Notes under the pieces: model-generated
What the model saw: the letters and a program-made list of their open reading frames with translations, nothing else
Databases searched by the model: none
What the model was told of the DNA's origin: nothing
Shown: positions 54,368 through 61,992 of the stretch, piece after piece
How positions within the stretch are numbered: the first letter of the stretch is position 1
Layout: the number at the start of each line of letters is the position of its first letter
Assembly (NCBI GenBank): GCA_000403255.2
Contig: KE159595.1
Span: 84,264 to 146,255 of the forward strand
Direction: 5' to 3'
Length of the DNA: 61,992 nt
Origin: Lachnospiraceae bacterium 3-1
Lineage (GTDB): Bacteria > Bacillota > Clostridia > Lachnospirales > Lachnospiraceae
Made by a program: the position numbers and the translations under genes

Positions 54368-55243
54368 ATGGCAGAAAGAATTACAGGACATACAGAGCTT
54401 ATCGGATTAATGGCTTATCCAATCAGACATTCAAGTTCACCAGCAATGCATAATGAGGCATTTGCTTATCTTGGTCTGGACTATGCATATCTTGCTTTCG
54501 AAGTAGACAATGATACCTTAGAAGATGCAGTAAAGGGGCTTCGTGCATTGAGAATGGTTGGCTCTAACGTATCAATGCCTAACAAAACAGTAGTACATAA
54601 ATATTTAGATAAATTGTCACCAGCAGCAGAGCTCTGCGGTGCAGTAAATACAATCGTGAATGAGAACGGTGTGCTGACCGGACATATCACAGATGGTATT
54701 GGATATATGAAAGCTTTGAAGGATAACAATATTGATGTAATTGGCAAAAAAATGACAATTGTAGGTTCCGGCGGAGCAGCTACGGCGATTGAGGTTCAGG
54801 CAGCTCTTGACGGTGTGGCAGAAATGTCTATCTTTAATATTAAGGATAAATTCTGGGATAATGCTCAGGAAACAGTAAAGAAAATCATGGAAAGAACCAA
54901 CTGCAAGGTTGCTTTGTATGATTTGGCTGATTTGGATAAATTAAAAGAAGAAATTGCAGATTCTTATTTGTTTGCAAATGCAACAGGAATGGGAATGAAG
55001 CCTTTGGAGGGACAGACATATATTCCTGACAAATCTTTCTTCCGCCCAGATCTGATTGTAACAGATGTTGTTTATTCTCCACGTGAGACTGCAATGCTTA
55101 AGATGGCAAAAGAAGTAGGCTGCAAGACCATGAATGGTATGGGTATGATGTTATTCCAGGGTGCAGCAGCTTTTGAAATGTGGACTGGAAAAGAAATGCC
55201 GATTGAGCATATGAAAGAGATCCTTGATATCAAATATGAATAA
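54368..55243 (+). CDS. aroE: shikimate/quinate dehydrogenase
   Basis: A protein of 291 residues with the AroE pattern: LIGLMAYPIRHSSSPAMHNE (shikimate site, with S-x-S-P), NVSMPNKT (Lys of the catalytic pair), AVNTIVNENGVLTGHITDGI (N-T and D), the dinucleotide motif VGSGGAATA (in place of GAGGA), and later ANATGMGM and MLLFQGAAAFEMWTGKEMP. It interconverts 3-dehydroshikimate and shikimate (or 3-dehydroquinate and quinate) with NAD(P). The YdiB-like variations and the transporter next to it suggest that it may work in uptake or catabolism rather than only in synthesis. A long leader of about 117 bases separates it from lysR. Confidence 0.93.
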   Translation: MAERITGHTELIGLMAYPIRHSSSPAMHNEAFAYLGLDYAYLAFEVDNDTLEDAVKGLRALRMVGSNVSMPNKTVVHKYLDKLSPAAELCGAVNTIVNENGVLTGHITDGIGYMKALKDNNIDVIGKKMTIVGSGGAATAIEVQAALDGVAEMSIFNIKDKFWDNAQETVKKIMERTNCKVALYDLADLDKLKEEIADSYLFANATGMGMKPLEGQTYIPDKSFFRPDLIVTDVVYSPRETAMLKMAKEVGCKTMNGMGMMLFQGAAAFEMWTGKEMPIEHMKEILDIKYE

Positions 55244-55310
55244 AATGTATATAAAATGTATATAAAATGAAGCTTGACAATTGAATAATAGTATTTGAAT
55301 AATAGCGGAC

Positions 55311-55341
55311 GGTGCATGGCGCACTAGGTGCGTTATGCACC
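55311..55341 (+). promoter_or_regulatory. hairpin in front of the MFS gene
   Basis: GGTGCAT-GG-CGCAC-TAG-GTGCG-TT-ATGCACC is a strong stem with one internal bulge pair, ending just before the GGAGGG ribosome-binding site. It has no T-run, so it may act on mRNA stability or tune expression between aroE and the carrier gene. Confidence 0.5.
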
Positions 55342-55354
55342 AGTGGAGGGAAAA

Positions 55355-56542
55355 ATGAAGAAAAAGTATTTGTTTAGTGCACTGATTCTGTATTTGAATT
55401 ATTTTATCCATGGGATTGGGTGTTCTATTTTGAGTCAACAAGTTGTTAAGGAAACATTGATCATGCAATGGGGAATTGACGATGTTATGCAGGTGACTGC
55501 AATTGCGGCTGCGCTGGGACTGGGCCGTCTCATTTCGTTGCCTTTTGCAGGGCCTTTGTCTGATAAGCTGGGACGTAGGATATCTGTTTTAATAGGTGTG
55601 GCTTCCTACGTAATCTTTTTTGTAGGTATTGCATTTTCACCAAATATCCAGATTGCTTATGTGGCAGCGGTTCTTGGCGGTATTGCCAATTCTTTCCTGG
55701 ATACGGCAACTTATCCTGCTGTAGCAGAGATTATTTATGCGTATACAGGTATTGCAACCATGGGGATTAAATTTTTCATCTCGATTGCTCAGTTATTGAT
55801 GCCTTTCTTCCTGGGAATTTTTGCAGGAACAAAGATGTCATATCTGGCTTTACCATTGGTAGCAGGTGTTGCCATTGCAATTCTCGGCGTACTGGCTATT
55901 TTTATGCCATTGCCTCAGGAATCTGCAAGCAGCAAATCAGAATCGTTTCTTGACAATTTGAAAAATGCCCATTTTTCATTGGAAAGCGTTGCCTTAATTT
56001 TGATCGGATTTACAAGTACGGCAACGTTTCAGCTTTGGCTTAATTGCGCCCAGACATTTGGAAAAGAAATTGCTGGTATTCCATCAGAGACAGTTTCTAT
56101 CATGCAGACCTATTATTCAGCCGGAACGATGGTTGCCCTTGTTGTGACGAGTATTTTGATTACAAAATTCAAACAGGTAAGATTTCTTGTGATCTATCCA
56201 GCAATCTCATCTGTGATGCTGGTGCTTGTGTATCTTATGAAAACACCAATGATTTGTTATATAGGCGCTTTTGTGCTTGGATATGCGGCAGCAGGCGGAG
56301 TGCTGCAGATGGCAACTGCAACTGTTAATGATCTGTTTCCCAAGATTAAGGGAACCATTACAAGTCTTGTTATGATTGCATCCAGTTTGTGTAATTATAC
56401 CATTCTAAGCGCTGCATCAAAAATGACAGCTATGAATGTAATTGTGATGAACCTTGTAATTACTGTTATAGGTGTTCTTCTTGCAGTATTTGTAAATCTG
56501 AGATATGGAACCTTATTGGAAAATGCAGAAAAGTCAAAATAA
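55355..56542 (+). CDS. MFS transporter, possible shikimate/quinate-type carrier
   Basis: ATG 55355 (MKKKYLFSALILYLNYFIHG) follows GGAGGG; an upstream ATG at 55328 lies in the hairpin. The 395-residue protein has about twelve membrane segments and the MFS loop motif GPLSDKLGRRISVLIG between segments 2 and 3. The second half has ITKFKQVRFLVIYPAISSVM. Substrate is inferred from its place between aroE and aroD: a hydroaromatic acid such as shikimate, quinate or dehydroshikimate. It could import or export it. aroD starts 15 bp downstream. Confidence 0.85.
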   Translation: MKKKYLFSALILYLNYFIHGIGCSILSQQVVKETLIMQWGIDDVMQVTAIAAALGLGRLISLPFAGPLSDKLGRRISVLIGVASYVIFFVGIAFSPNIQIAYVAAVLGGIANSFLDTATYPAVAEIIYAYTGIATMGIKFFISIAQLLMPFFLGIFAGTKMSYLALPLVAGVAIAILGVLAIFMPLPQESASSKSESFLDNLKNAHFSLESVALILIGFTSTATFQLWLNCAQTFGKEIAGIPSETVSIMQTYYSAGTMVALVVTSILITKFKQVRFLVIYPAISSVMLVLVYLMKTPMICYIGAFVLGYAAAGGVLQMATATVNDLFPKIKGTITSLVMIASSLCNYTILSAASKMTAMNVIVMNLVITVIGVLLAVFVNLRYGTLLENAEKSK

Positions 56543-56557
56543 ATGGGAGGTAGCAGA

Positions 56558-57319
56558 ATGAATCCGGTAGTTGTAAGAAATGTAAGAATAGGGGAAGGAA
56601 TTCCTAAAATCTGTGTGCCAATTGTTGGTGTGACCAAGGAAGATATTATCAAAGAAGCAAAAACTTTTGATGCGATTCCGGTAGATGTAGTAGAATGGCG
56701 TGTAGACTGGTTCGAGCACGTATTTGAGATTGAAAAGGTGAAAGAAGTATTGGCAGAGCTGCGTGAGGCATTGAAAGAAACTCCCATTCTTTTCACATTC
56801 CGTACCTCCAAAGAAGGCGGAGAAAAATCCATTGAGCCAAAAGCTTATGCAGAATTAAATAAGGCTGCTGCGGAAAGCGGATATGTTGATTTGGTTGATG
56901 TGGAAGCATTTACAGGGGATGAGATTGTAACAGAGATTATTGAAGCAGTACATCAGCATGGAGTCAAAGTAGTTGCTTCTAACCATGATTTTGATAAGAC
57001 TCCAGAGAAGGATGATATTGTGGGTAGGCTCTGTAAGATGCAAGAGCTTGGTGCAGACATTCCGAAAATTGCTGTGATGCCTCAGAGCAAAGCAGACGTT
57101 TTGACCTTGTTAGCGGCAACAGAAGAAATGAACAGAAAGCATGCGGACCGTCCGATTATTACCATGTCCATGGCAGGTACAGGGGTTATCAGCCGTCTTT
57201 GTGGTGAAGTATTTGGTTCCGCGTTGACATTTGGAGCTGCAAAAAAAGCTTCTGCTCCAGGGCAAATGGGGGTAGAAGACTTAGCACAGGTACTTTCTCT
57301 TTTACATAAAAGCTTGTAA
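56558..57319 (+). CDS. aroD: type I 3-dehydroquinate dehydratase
   Basis: ATG 56558 (MNPVVVRNVRIGEGIPKICV) follows GGGAGGT. The 253-residue protein has the class I signatures: VVEWRVDWFEH, ILFTFRTSKEGG, VASNHDFDKTP (catalytic His) and PKIAVMPQSKADVL (Schiff-base Lys), then MAGTGVISRLCGEVFGSALT. It dehydrates 3-dehydroquinate to 3-dehydroshikimate through an imine. Type I enzymes occur both in biosynthesis and in quinate use. It is the last gene before a strong terminator. Confidence 0.96.
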   Translation: MNPVVVRNVRIGEGIPKICVPIVGVTKEDIIKEAKTFDAIPVDVVEWRVDWFEHVFEIEKVKEVLAELREALKETPILFTFRTSKEGGEKSIEPKAYAELNKAAAESGYVDLVDVEAFTGDEIVTEIIEAVHQHGVKVVASNHDFDKTPEKDDIVGRLCKMQELGADIPKIAVMPQSKADVLTLLAATEEMNRKHADRPIITMSMAGTGVISRLCGEVFGSALTFGAAKKASAPGQMGVEDLAQVLSLLHKSL

Positions 57320-57334
57320 TATATTTGATGGCAC

Positions 57335-57374
57335 AGAGGGGTTTGACGATATGATTTCGCCAAACCTCTTTTTC
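57335..57374 (+). terminator. terminator of the aroE-MFS-aroD unit
   Basis: AGAGGGGTTTGACG pairs with CGCCAAACCTCT, followed by TTTTTCT. Confidence 0.85.
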
Positions 57375-57428
57375 TATTTCGAGCCGTTTTTCCAAATGAA
57401 AAATGGTGGTTAGATAAGGAGGAAGTTT

Positions 57429-57968
57429 ATGAAAAAAGCGCTGTTGTGGCTGAATGATAGTCTGGAAGAATTTCTTATGATTATCAGTTTGATTCTGATG
57501 ACAATGATTATGGGAATACAGGTGTTTTCCCGGTATGTGCTGGGGGCCTCTCTTTCCTGGTCAGAGGAGTTGACAAGATATATTTTTGTATGGGCCGGAT
57601 TCCTAAGTGTTAGCTATTGTACGAAAAAATGTGTTTCTATTAAAATTGAACAGTTTGTTGCCATATTTCCCAGACGGGGGAAAGCGGTTTTTAAACTGGT
57701 AAATCATACATTTGAATTGATCTTCTTTTTCTATCTGATACCTTTTGCAGTAAAATATCTGATGTCAGCAGTGGAAAGCGGGCAGGTCAGTCCCGCTTGT
57801 GGTATTCCCATGTATTATGTGCAGTCGGCTCCGCTGGTTAGTTTTCTTTTGGTGGCTATAAGGATTATGCAAAGATGGTATATTGAACTTCAGGTAATTC
57901 GAAAGGGTTATGAAGAGCCGGGGAAAGTAAATCAGAAAGATAAAAACGAAAAAAGAGAGGAGGCATGA
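57429..57968 (+). CDS. TRAP transporter small membrane subunit (DctQ type)
   Basis: A protein of 179 residues with four membrane segments. MIMGIQVFSRYVLGASLSWS followed by EELTRYIFVWAGFLS is the DctQ signature (QVFxRYV...SWxEEL...F). It helps the large subunit form the channel of a tripartite ATP-independent transporter, driven by a sodium or proton gradient. The stop overlaps the start of dctM (ATGA). A basic-acidic tail (KVNQKDKNEKREEA) ends it. GAGGAAGTTT before ATG 57429 is the ribosome-binding site. Confidence 0.92.
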   Translation: MKKALLWLNDSLEEFLMIISLILMTMIMGIQVFSRYVLGASLSWSEELTRYIFVWAGFLSVSYCTKKCVSIKIEQFVAIFPRRGKAVFKLVNHTFELIFFFYLIPFAVKYLMSAVESGQVSPACGIPMYYVQSAPLVSFLLVAIRIMQRWYIELQVIRKGYEEPGKVNQKDKNEKREEA

Positions 57969-59260
57969 AAATGTCAGCGGTGATTGTTTTTATCATTTTT
58001 GTAATTTGCCTGGTGATTGCGATTCCAGTTTCCATTTCCTTGGGTATCGTATCTGTTCTTCCAGGCGCTTTTGATGCATCCTTTACAGCATCTGGGCAGT
58101 TTGTCGTACGTTCTATGTTGGGGGGAATTGACAGTTTTCCTCTTTTGGCAGTGCCGATGTTTGTGCTTTCCGGTATTGTGATGGCTAAGGGCGGAATTTC
58201 TAAAAAGCTGTTTGATGTGTTTGCTTTTTTTCTGGGGAAACGGACGGCAGGGGTTCCCTGTGCAGTGATTGTAACCTGTCTGTTTTATGGGGCGATTTCT
58301 GGTTCGGCTCCAGCAACCGTGGCAGCGGTAGGGAGCATGACCATTCCAATTTTGACAAAGCTTGGATATGACAAAGCTTTTTCTACCGCAATGGTGGCGG
58401 TATCTGGTGGTCTTGGAGTAATCATTCCTCCAAGCATTCCCTTTATCATGTATGGTATGGCGTCTGGGGCGTCAGTCAGTGACCTGTTTCTTTCAGGGAT
58501 TATCCCGGGGTTGTTAATCAGTGGCTTATTAATGTTATATGCCATCTATTATTGCAAAAAAAATGGCGAGGATAAAGAAAAAATCAATATAGTTGTGGGG
58601 GAACTCCATGACAAAGGTTTTCTGGCTGTGCTAAAGGACAGCTTTTTTGCATTGTTAAGTCCGGTGATTATTTTAGGCTGCATTTATTCTGGAGTTGCTT
58701 CTCCTACAGAGGCGGCTGTCATTTCTGTATTTTATGCATTGATTGTCAGCCTGTTTGTCTATAAAACCATTAGATTTAAGGATGTTTGGGGAATTATGGA
58801 GGAGTCTGTACGCACATATGCGCCCATTCTATTTATTTTAGCGACCTCTGTGGCTTTTTCCAGGGTATTAACGCTGATGCAGGTTCCACAAGCGGTCAGT
58901 GAATGGATTCTTATGCATTTTACCAATCGAATCGCATTGCTTTTAGTGATCAATCTGTTCCTACTGATTGTAGGTATGGTAATGGATACTACGCCAGCGA
59001 TTTTGATTTTGACACCGATTCTTTTGCCGATTGTGGAAGCGGTGGGAATGCATCCGGTTCATTTTGGAGTTATGATGGTTGTAAATTTGGCGATTGGTTT
59101 TGTTACGCCGCCAATTGGGGTGAATTTGTTTGTGGCAAGCTCCCTGACAGATATTCCAGTTATGAAGATTGCAGGAAAGGCAATGCCTATGATTGTTTAT
59201 TTCTTGATTGCACTGCTTCTTTTAACATTTATACCAGCAATCAGTATTGCATTTATTTAG
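57965..59260 (+). CDS. TRAP transporter large membrane subunit (DctM type)
   Basis: A protein of 431 residues with about twelve membrane segments. Family motifs are LLAVPMFVLSGIVMAKGGIS, FYGAISGSAPATVAAVGSMT, VVSGGLGVIIPPSIPFIMYG-like text (AVSGGLGVIIPPSIPFIMYG), and in the second half GMVMDTTPAILILTPILLPI and VVNLAIGFVTPPIGVNLF. It carries the substrate across the membrane with the co-transported ion. It lies between dctQ (overlap of 4 bp) and dctP (10 bp), so the three form one operon. Confidence 0.95.
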   Translation: MKMSAVIVFIIFVICLVIAIPVSISLGIVSVLPGAFDASFTASGQFVVRSMLGGIDSFPLLAVPMFVLSGIVMAKGGISKKLFDVFAFFLGKRTAGVPCAVIVTCLFYGAISGSAPATVAAVGSMTIPILTKLGYDKAFSTAMVAVSGGLGVIIPPSIPFIMYGMASGASVSDLFLSGIIPGLLISGLLMLYAIYYCKKNGEDKEKINIVVGELHDKGFLAVLKDSFFALLSPVIILGCIYSGVASPTEAAVISVFYALIVSLFVYKTIRFKDVWGIMEESVRTYAPILFILATSVAFSRVLTLMQVPQAVSEWILMHFTNRIALLLVINLFLLIVGMVMDTTPAILILTPILLPIVEAVGMHPVHFGVMMVVNLAIGFVTPPIGVNLFVASSLTDIPVMKIAGKAMPMIVYFLIALLLLTFIPAISIAFI

Positions 59261-59270
59261 GAGGTGCAGG

Positions 59271-60275
59271 ATGAAAAGGAATGGAATTGCTGTATTATGG
59301 CTTTTCATAGGAGTGATGATGCTGGCAGCGGCAGGCTGTGGAAAGGGGGAAACAAATGAAGAGGAGCAAAGATATGCCTGGCCTCTGGGAACGGCCAGCC
59401 CGGAGGATACTGTGACACAGATTTATGCGGAGAAGTTTGCAGAAGAAGTGGGACGGCTAAGCGATGGGAAAATGAAAATTCAGGTATATCCCAATAGTAC
59501 CCTGGGCGGAGACCGAGAGCTGTTGGAAACATGCCGGGATGGGGACATTCCTTTTGTAATTCAAAACACGGCTCCCCAGGTATCCTTTATGGAGGATTTG
59601 GCGATTTTTGATATGCCTTGTATGTTTGATACCATTGAAGAAGTCCGAAAGAAAGTAGATGATGAGAAATTTTATGGACTTATGGAGAAGGTTTATCAGA
59701 ATGGGGGATATCAATTGCTTGGGTATGCAGACCAGGGATTTCGAGTGATGTCCACAAATCAAAATATCGATGTCTTCGAAGATTATAAAGGGCAGAAAAT
59801 CAGGACAATGGAAAATGCTTACCATATAGACTTTTGGAAAGCCTTGTCTGCTGCCCCTACCCCTATGACATTCAGTGAAGTGTATATTGGATTGCAGCAG
59901 GGAACCATTGACGCCCAGGAAAATCCTTATGAGGTGATTGTATCCAATCGATTGTATGAGCAGCAGGATTATGTGGTGGAGACCAACCACCTTCCTCATT
60001 TGATTTCCCTGATTGTCAGTGATAGTTTCTTCCAGGGGCTTCCAAAGGAAAAACAGGAAATACTGATAAAGGCAGCAGAGCTTGCAGGTGAAGAAGCCAG
60101 GAAAGCCTCAGACGAACGTATCGCCGATAAGATCAAGGAGATTGAGGCAAGTGGGACGAAGATTGTAGTATTGAGTGAAGAAATGCGGGAAGAAATGCGA
60201 GAAGCATCCCAAGGGGTATACGCAGAAATTCAAAAGGTCGTAAGCGCTGACATTGTCCGTGCATATATGGAATAA
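59271..60275 (+). CDS. TRAP transporter solute-binding lipoprotein (DctP type)
   Basis: ATG 59271 (MKRNGIAVLWLFIGVMMLAA) follows TAGGAGGTG; the frame from 59247 overlaps dctM. The lipobox is AAAGC. The 334-residue protein has the DctP fold: YAEKFAEEVGRLSDGKMKIQ, VYPNSTLGGDRELLE, ADQGFRVMSTNQNI, the substrate Arg in KGQKIRTMENAYHIDFWKAL, and YIGLQQGTIDAQENPYEVI. The conserved Arg binds a carboxylate, so the ligand is an organic acid. Given the neighbours it may be shikimate, quinate or another hydroaromatic acid (inference). Confidence 0.93.
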   Translation: MKRNGIAVLWLFIGVMMLAAAGCGKGETNEEEQRYAWPLGTASPEDTVTQIYAEKFAEEVGRLSDGKMKIQVYPNSTLGGDRELLETCRDGDIPFVIQNTAPQVSFMEDLAIFDMPCMFDTIEEVRKKVDDEKFYGLMEKVYQNGGYQLLGYADQGFRVMSTNQNIDVFEDYKGQKIRTMENAYHIDFWKALSAAPTPMTFSEVYIGLQQGTIDAQENPYEVIVSNRLYEQQDYVVETNHLPHLISLIVSDSFFQGLPKEKQEILIKAAELAGEEARKASDERIADKIKEIEASGTKIVVLSEEMREEMREASQGVYAEIQKVVSADIVRAYME

Positions 60276-60285
60276 GAATGTATAT

Positions 60286-60321
60286 AAATTGCACCTGAAA
60301 TGATTCTTTCAGGTGCAATTT
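60286..60321 (+). terminator. terminator of the TRAP operon
   Basis: AAATTGCACCTGAAA pairs perfectly with TTTCAGGTGCAATTT (loop of 6 bases). Confidence 0.8.
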
Positions 60322-60351
60322 GCACAAATTTTTAAAAACATGAAAATTCTT

Positions 60352-60380
60352 TTGATTTTTAAAAAAAAGTGTGGTACAAT
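60352..60380 (+). promoter_or_regulatory. promoter of the tRNA gene
   Basis: TTGATT (60352-60357), 17-bp spacer, TACAAT (60375-60380), 28 bases before the tRNA. Confidence 0.6.
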
Positions 60381-60408
60381 ATCACCATTGCAGAAAATAC
60401 TTGGTCAA

Positions 60409-60480
60409 GCACCCATAGTTTAACGGATAAAATACCAGATTCCGGTTCTGGGGCTGGGGGTTCGATTCCCTCTGGGTGCA
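60409..60480 (+). tRNA. tRNA-Arg (anticodon CCG)
   Basis: The 72-base sequence folds as a cloverleaf. The acceptor stem is GCACCCA with TGGGTGC. The anticodon stem is CCAGA/TCTGG with loop TTCCGGT, so the anticodon is CCG (60442-60444), which reads CGG. The T arm is GGGGGTTCGATTCCCT. CCA is not encoded. The D arm (GTTTAACGGATAAAAT) is normal for this tRNA. Confidence 0.95.
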
Positions 60481-60564
60481 TTGAAACTTATTATTGTTGT
60501 ATTCCGCAGAAGAATAAGTTGGAATATGACTGAATGATATAGATGAAACAAATAAGGAGCAAAT

Positions 60565-61764
60565 ATGAATTTTAGAAATAGAAAGAATGAAAATTGTGAA
60601 TTAGTATCTGAAAATAGAGTTGGAATAGATAAAATTACAGAGTTTTTGAAGAAAAATGTGCGATATGTTTCAAGAGGAGCTATGGTTTTTGCTTTGGCAG
60701 CCGTTCTTATGTTGACAACAGCATGTAACGGGAATAATAACGGCGGCGAGCAGAAGCAGTCTCAGAAAGAAGAAGAACAGACGCCTGCGCCTACCGAGGA
60801 GCCGAAGGCAGAGAAGGATGAGTATGAAGTGGATGCCCATCCAGAAGTGAAGGAATTGATATCTACTTATTATAGCGCTTACGCAACAGGCGACATTGAT
60901 AAGCTGGAATCCATTACCCAGTCTCTTTCTGATATGGAAAAAAGTTACATTAAGATGCTGGGAGAGCATGTGGAAAACTATAGTGATGTGACTTGCTATA
61001 CAAAGGAAAGTTCAGAAGAGGGAGCTTTTTTGGTATCTGTGACATTCACCATGAATTACAGCGGTTTGGAAGGCGGACTTCCAGGCATGGATTTCTTCTA
61101 TGTTAGAACCAATGAAGAGGGCAGCCTTTACATTGATAATCTTTATAGCTCCTTTAACCGCGAGATGGGAGAACAGGAGACAGTAGCAGAAATTGACAGT
61201 ATGATTGCAGAATTTGAAGGCGGGGAAGATGTGCAAAAGCTTCGGGAAGAAGTGCAAGGCAAATACAATGATGCAATTGCATCTGACGAGAATTTGAAGA
61301 AGACAGTCGATGCTGTATCGGAAGCAATCCGTCAGTGGAAAGATTCTTATACACCGGAAGAGCCGAAAGAGGAGAATAAGGAAGAAGAACCAAAACAAGA
61401 AGAGTCGGCAGATGATAAGAAAGAAAAGCCGGCAGATGATAAGAAAGAAAAGCCGGAAGAAAAAGAGAAAGCTCCAGAAGAGAATCAGGAGCAGGCTCCA
61501 GAAGAAAATCAAGAACAAGCTCCAGAAGAAGCGCCTCAGGAAGATACCACTCCCGAGATCAATTATGTTCCAGAAGGAAAAGTCCTGACGGCAAGCAGCA
61601 GCTATAATGTGCGTAAGTCTATGGGTGAATCATCAGAATTGGTTGGAACCACTGCTGAGGGTGATAGTATAAAAGTAATTTTGAGTTATGCAGAAGGATG
61701 GACAAAGGTTGAATGGAATGGACAGACTGGATATATTCGAACAGATTTGTTGTTGAATAATTAG
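60565..61764 (+). CDS. lipoprotein-like protein with C-terminal SH3 domain
   Basis: A protein of 399 residues. Unusually, about 40 residues precede the hydrophobic segment (AMVFALAAVLMLTTA then CNG), which has the form of a lipobox (LTTAC). A Glu/Gln/Lys-rich stretch follows, then a helical domain (HPEVKELISTYYSAYATGDI; SVTFTMNYSGLEGG) like those of NTF2-type folds. A long low-complexity region has two direct repeats (KKEKPADD twice; APEENQEQ twice). The C-terminus is a bacterial SH3 domain (TASSSYNVRKSMGESSELVG; GWTKVEWNGQTGYIRTDLLL). SH3b domains bind cell-wall peptides, so the protein probably sits at the surface. Its exact role is unknown. Confidence 0.85.
   Translation: MNFRNRKNENCELVSENRVGIDKITEFLKKNVRYVSRGAMVFALAAVLMLTTACNGNNNGGEQKQSQKEEEQTPAPTEEPKAEKDEYEVDAHPEVKELISTYYSAYATGDIDKLESITQSLSDMEKSYIKMLGEHVENYSDVTCYTKESSEEGAFLVSVTFTMNYSGLEGGLPGMDFFYVRTNEEGSLYIDNLYSSFNREMGEQETVAEIDSMIAEFEGGEDVQKLREEVQGKYNDAIASDENLKKTVDAVSEAIRQWKDSYTPEEPKEENKEEEPKQEESADDKKEKPADDKKEKPEEKEKAPEENQEQAPEENQEQAPEEAPQEDTTPEINYVPEGKVLTASSSYNVRKSMGESSELVGTTAEGDSIKVILSYAEGWTKVEWNGQTGYIRTDLLLNN
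61410..61530 (+). repeat. direct repeats in the linker of the SH3 lipoprotein
   Basis: Two tandem copies of a 24-base unit (GCAGATGATAAGAAAGAAAA...) at about 61408-61455 and near-duplicate units coding CCAGAAGAAAATCAAGAACA at about 61478-61525. The copy number may vary in frame. Confidence 0.6.
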
Positions 61765-61863
61765 GATTCCTTTTTGATTCACTTCCTTTTGCGTGGATTA
61801 TGAGTGTTTATGTTTGAATTGAAATTGGAAATTACAGGAAAAGAAGCGATGGAAAATAGGAAG

Positions 61864-61895
61864 GGAGAATTGCCAGAACTGGCAGTTCTCTTTTT
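61864..61895 (+). terminator. terminator of the SH3 lipoprotein gene
   Basis: GAGAATTGCCAG-AA-CTGGCAGTTCTC followed by TTTTT. Confidence 0.85.
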
Positions 61896-61896
61896 C

Positions 61897-61956
61897 ATCT
61901 TATAGGAAAGACCGTGTTACTGTAAAGTGTTAAAGTCTATGACTTTCCTATAAGAT
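61897..61956. repeat. 14-bp perfect inverted repeat near the window edge
   Basis: ATCTTATAGGAAAG (61897-61910) and CTTTCCTATAAGAT (61943-61956) enclose 32 bases. The second arm is followed by an A-rich run. It could be the terminator of a minus-strand gene beyond the edge, a leader structure or the edge of an IS. Confidence 0.6.
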
Positions 61957-61992
61957 AAAAATAATATGCACACTCGTGCGAATAGAAGATGT

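Noticed and set aside
61012-61518. 168-codon minus-strand frame rich in Phe and Leu, membrane-like
   Set aside because: It is the complement of the Glu/Lys-rich linker of the SH3 lipoprotein; the hydrophobic run is a codon artefact.

Overview
The window looks like chromosomal DNA of a gut Lachnospiraceae-type Clostridium. The gene order recA-recX-rny-NUDIX-spoIIM-xerD, a Gram-positive LexA box in front of recA, strong AGGAGG ribosome-binding sites, a sporulation gene and many Rho-independent terminators all fit. This assignment is an inference from gene content only.

Layout. (1) 1-5.2 kb is a graveyard of accessory DNA: an IS110-type transposase cut by the window edge, a decayed PIN-type toxin-antitoxin pair, an intact Phd/RelE-type pair, transposase and serine-recombinase fragments, and two unknown genes that end inside copies of a small inverted-repeat element (MITE). 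(2) 5.3-11.0 kb is a RADAR-like anti-phage locus (ATPase RdrA, adenosine-deaminase-like RdrB). Both genes are interrupted: rdrA by one in-frame amber codon, rdrB by a -1 shift at an A7 run just before its catalytic C-terminus. (3) 11.1-14.2 kb is a glycine-betaine/choline ABC operon. 14.3-18.9 kb holds a PurF-like protein without the glutaminase cysteine, followed by a large hybrid histidine kinase. (4) 18.9-21.9 kb holds small truncated genes (MerR/DUF1648, RibD-like, SUKH immunity proteins). 21.9-22.7 kb is a short-chain dehydrogenase.

(5) 22.93-28.79 kb is the most unusual part. It is an AT-rich 5.86-kb module bounded by two 195-bp inverted repeats that differ at only two positions. Inside are a three-gene operon (2-hydroxyacid dehydrogenase, divergent RtcB-like protein, histidine phosphatase) and, convergent to it, an Mrr-like nuclease/STAND NTPase/TPR protein. 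Both transcription units start just inside identical repeat copies, so they probably share regulation. No transposase lies inside. I see this as a candidate undescribed defence or RNA-repair island. An IS66 remnant, two frameshifted exported proteins and a tyrosine recombinase follow.

(6) 32-46.8 kb is mostly housekeeping: MATE exporter, oligopeptidase F, prfC, polysaccharide deacetylase, a KdpDE-like two-component pair, thioredoxin, recA, recX, rny, NUDIX hydrolase, spoIIM, xerD. (7) A complete 1,995-bp ISL3-like element with 8-bp target duplications sits in the loop of the xerD terminator. Its transposase appears to be made by -1 frameshifting at A AAA AAC. (8) 48.8-60.3 kb is a shikimate/hydroaromatic cluster: DAHP synthase, a chorismate mutase-shikimate kinase fusion, an Fe-S old-yellow-enzyme oxidoreductase, a LysR regulator with a palindromic operator candidate, shikimate dehydrogenase, an MFS carrier, type I 3-dehydroquinate dehydratase and a TRAP transporter. 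It may import and process shikimate- or quinate-like compounds. (9) tRNA-Arg(CCG) and an SH3-domain lipoprotein end the window.
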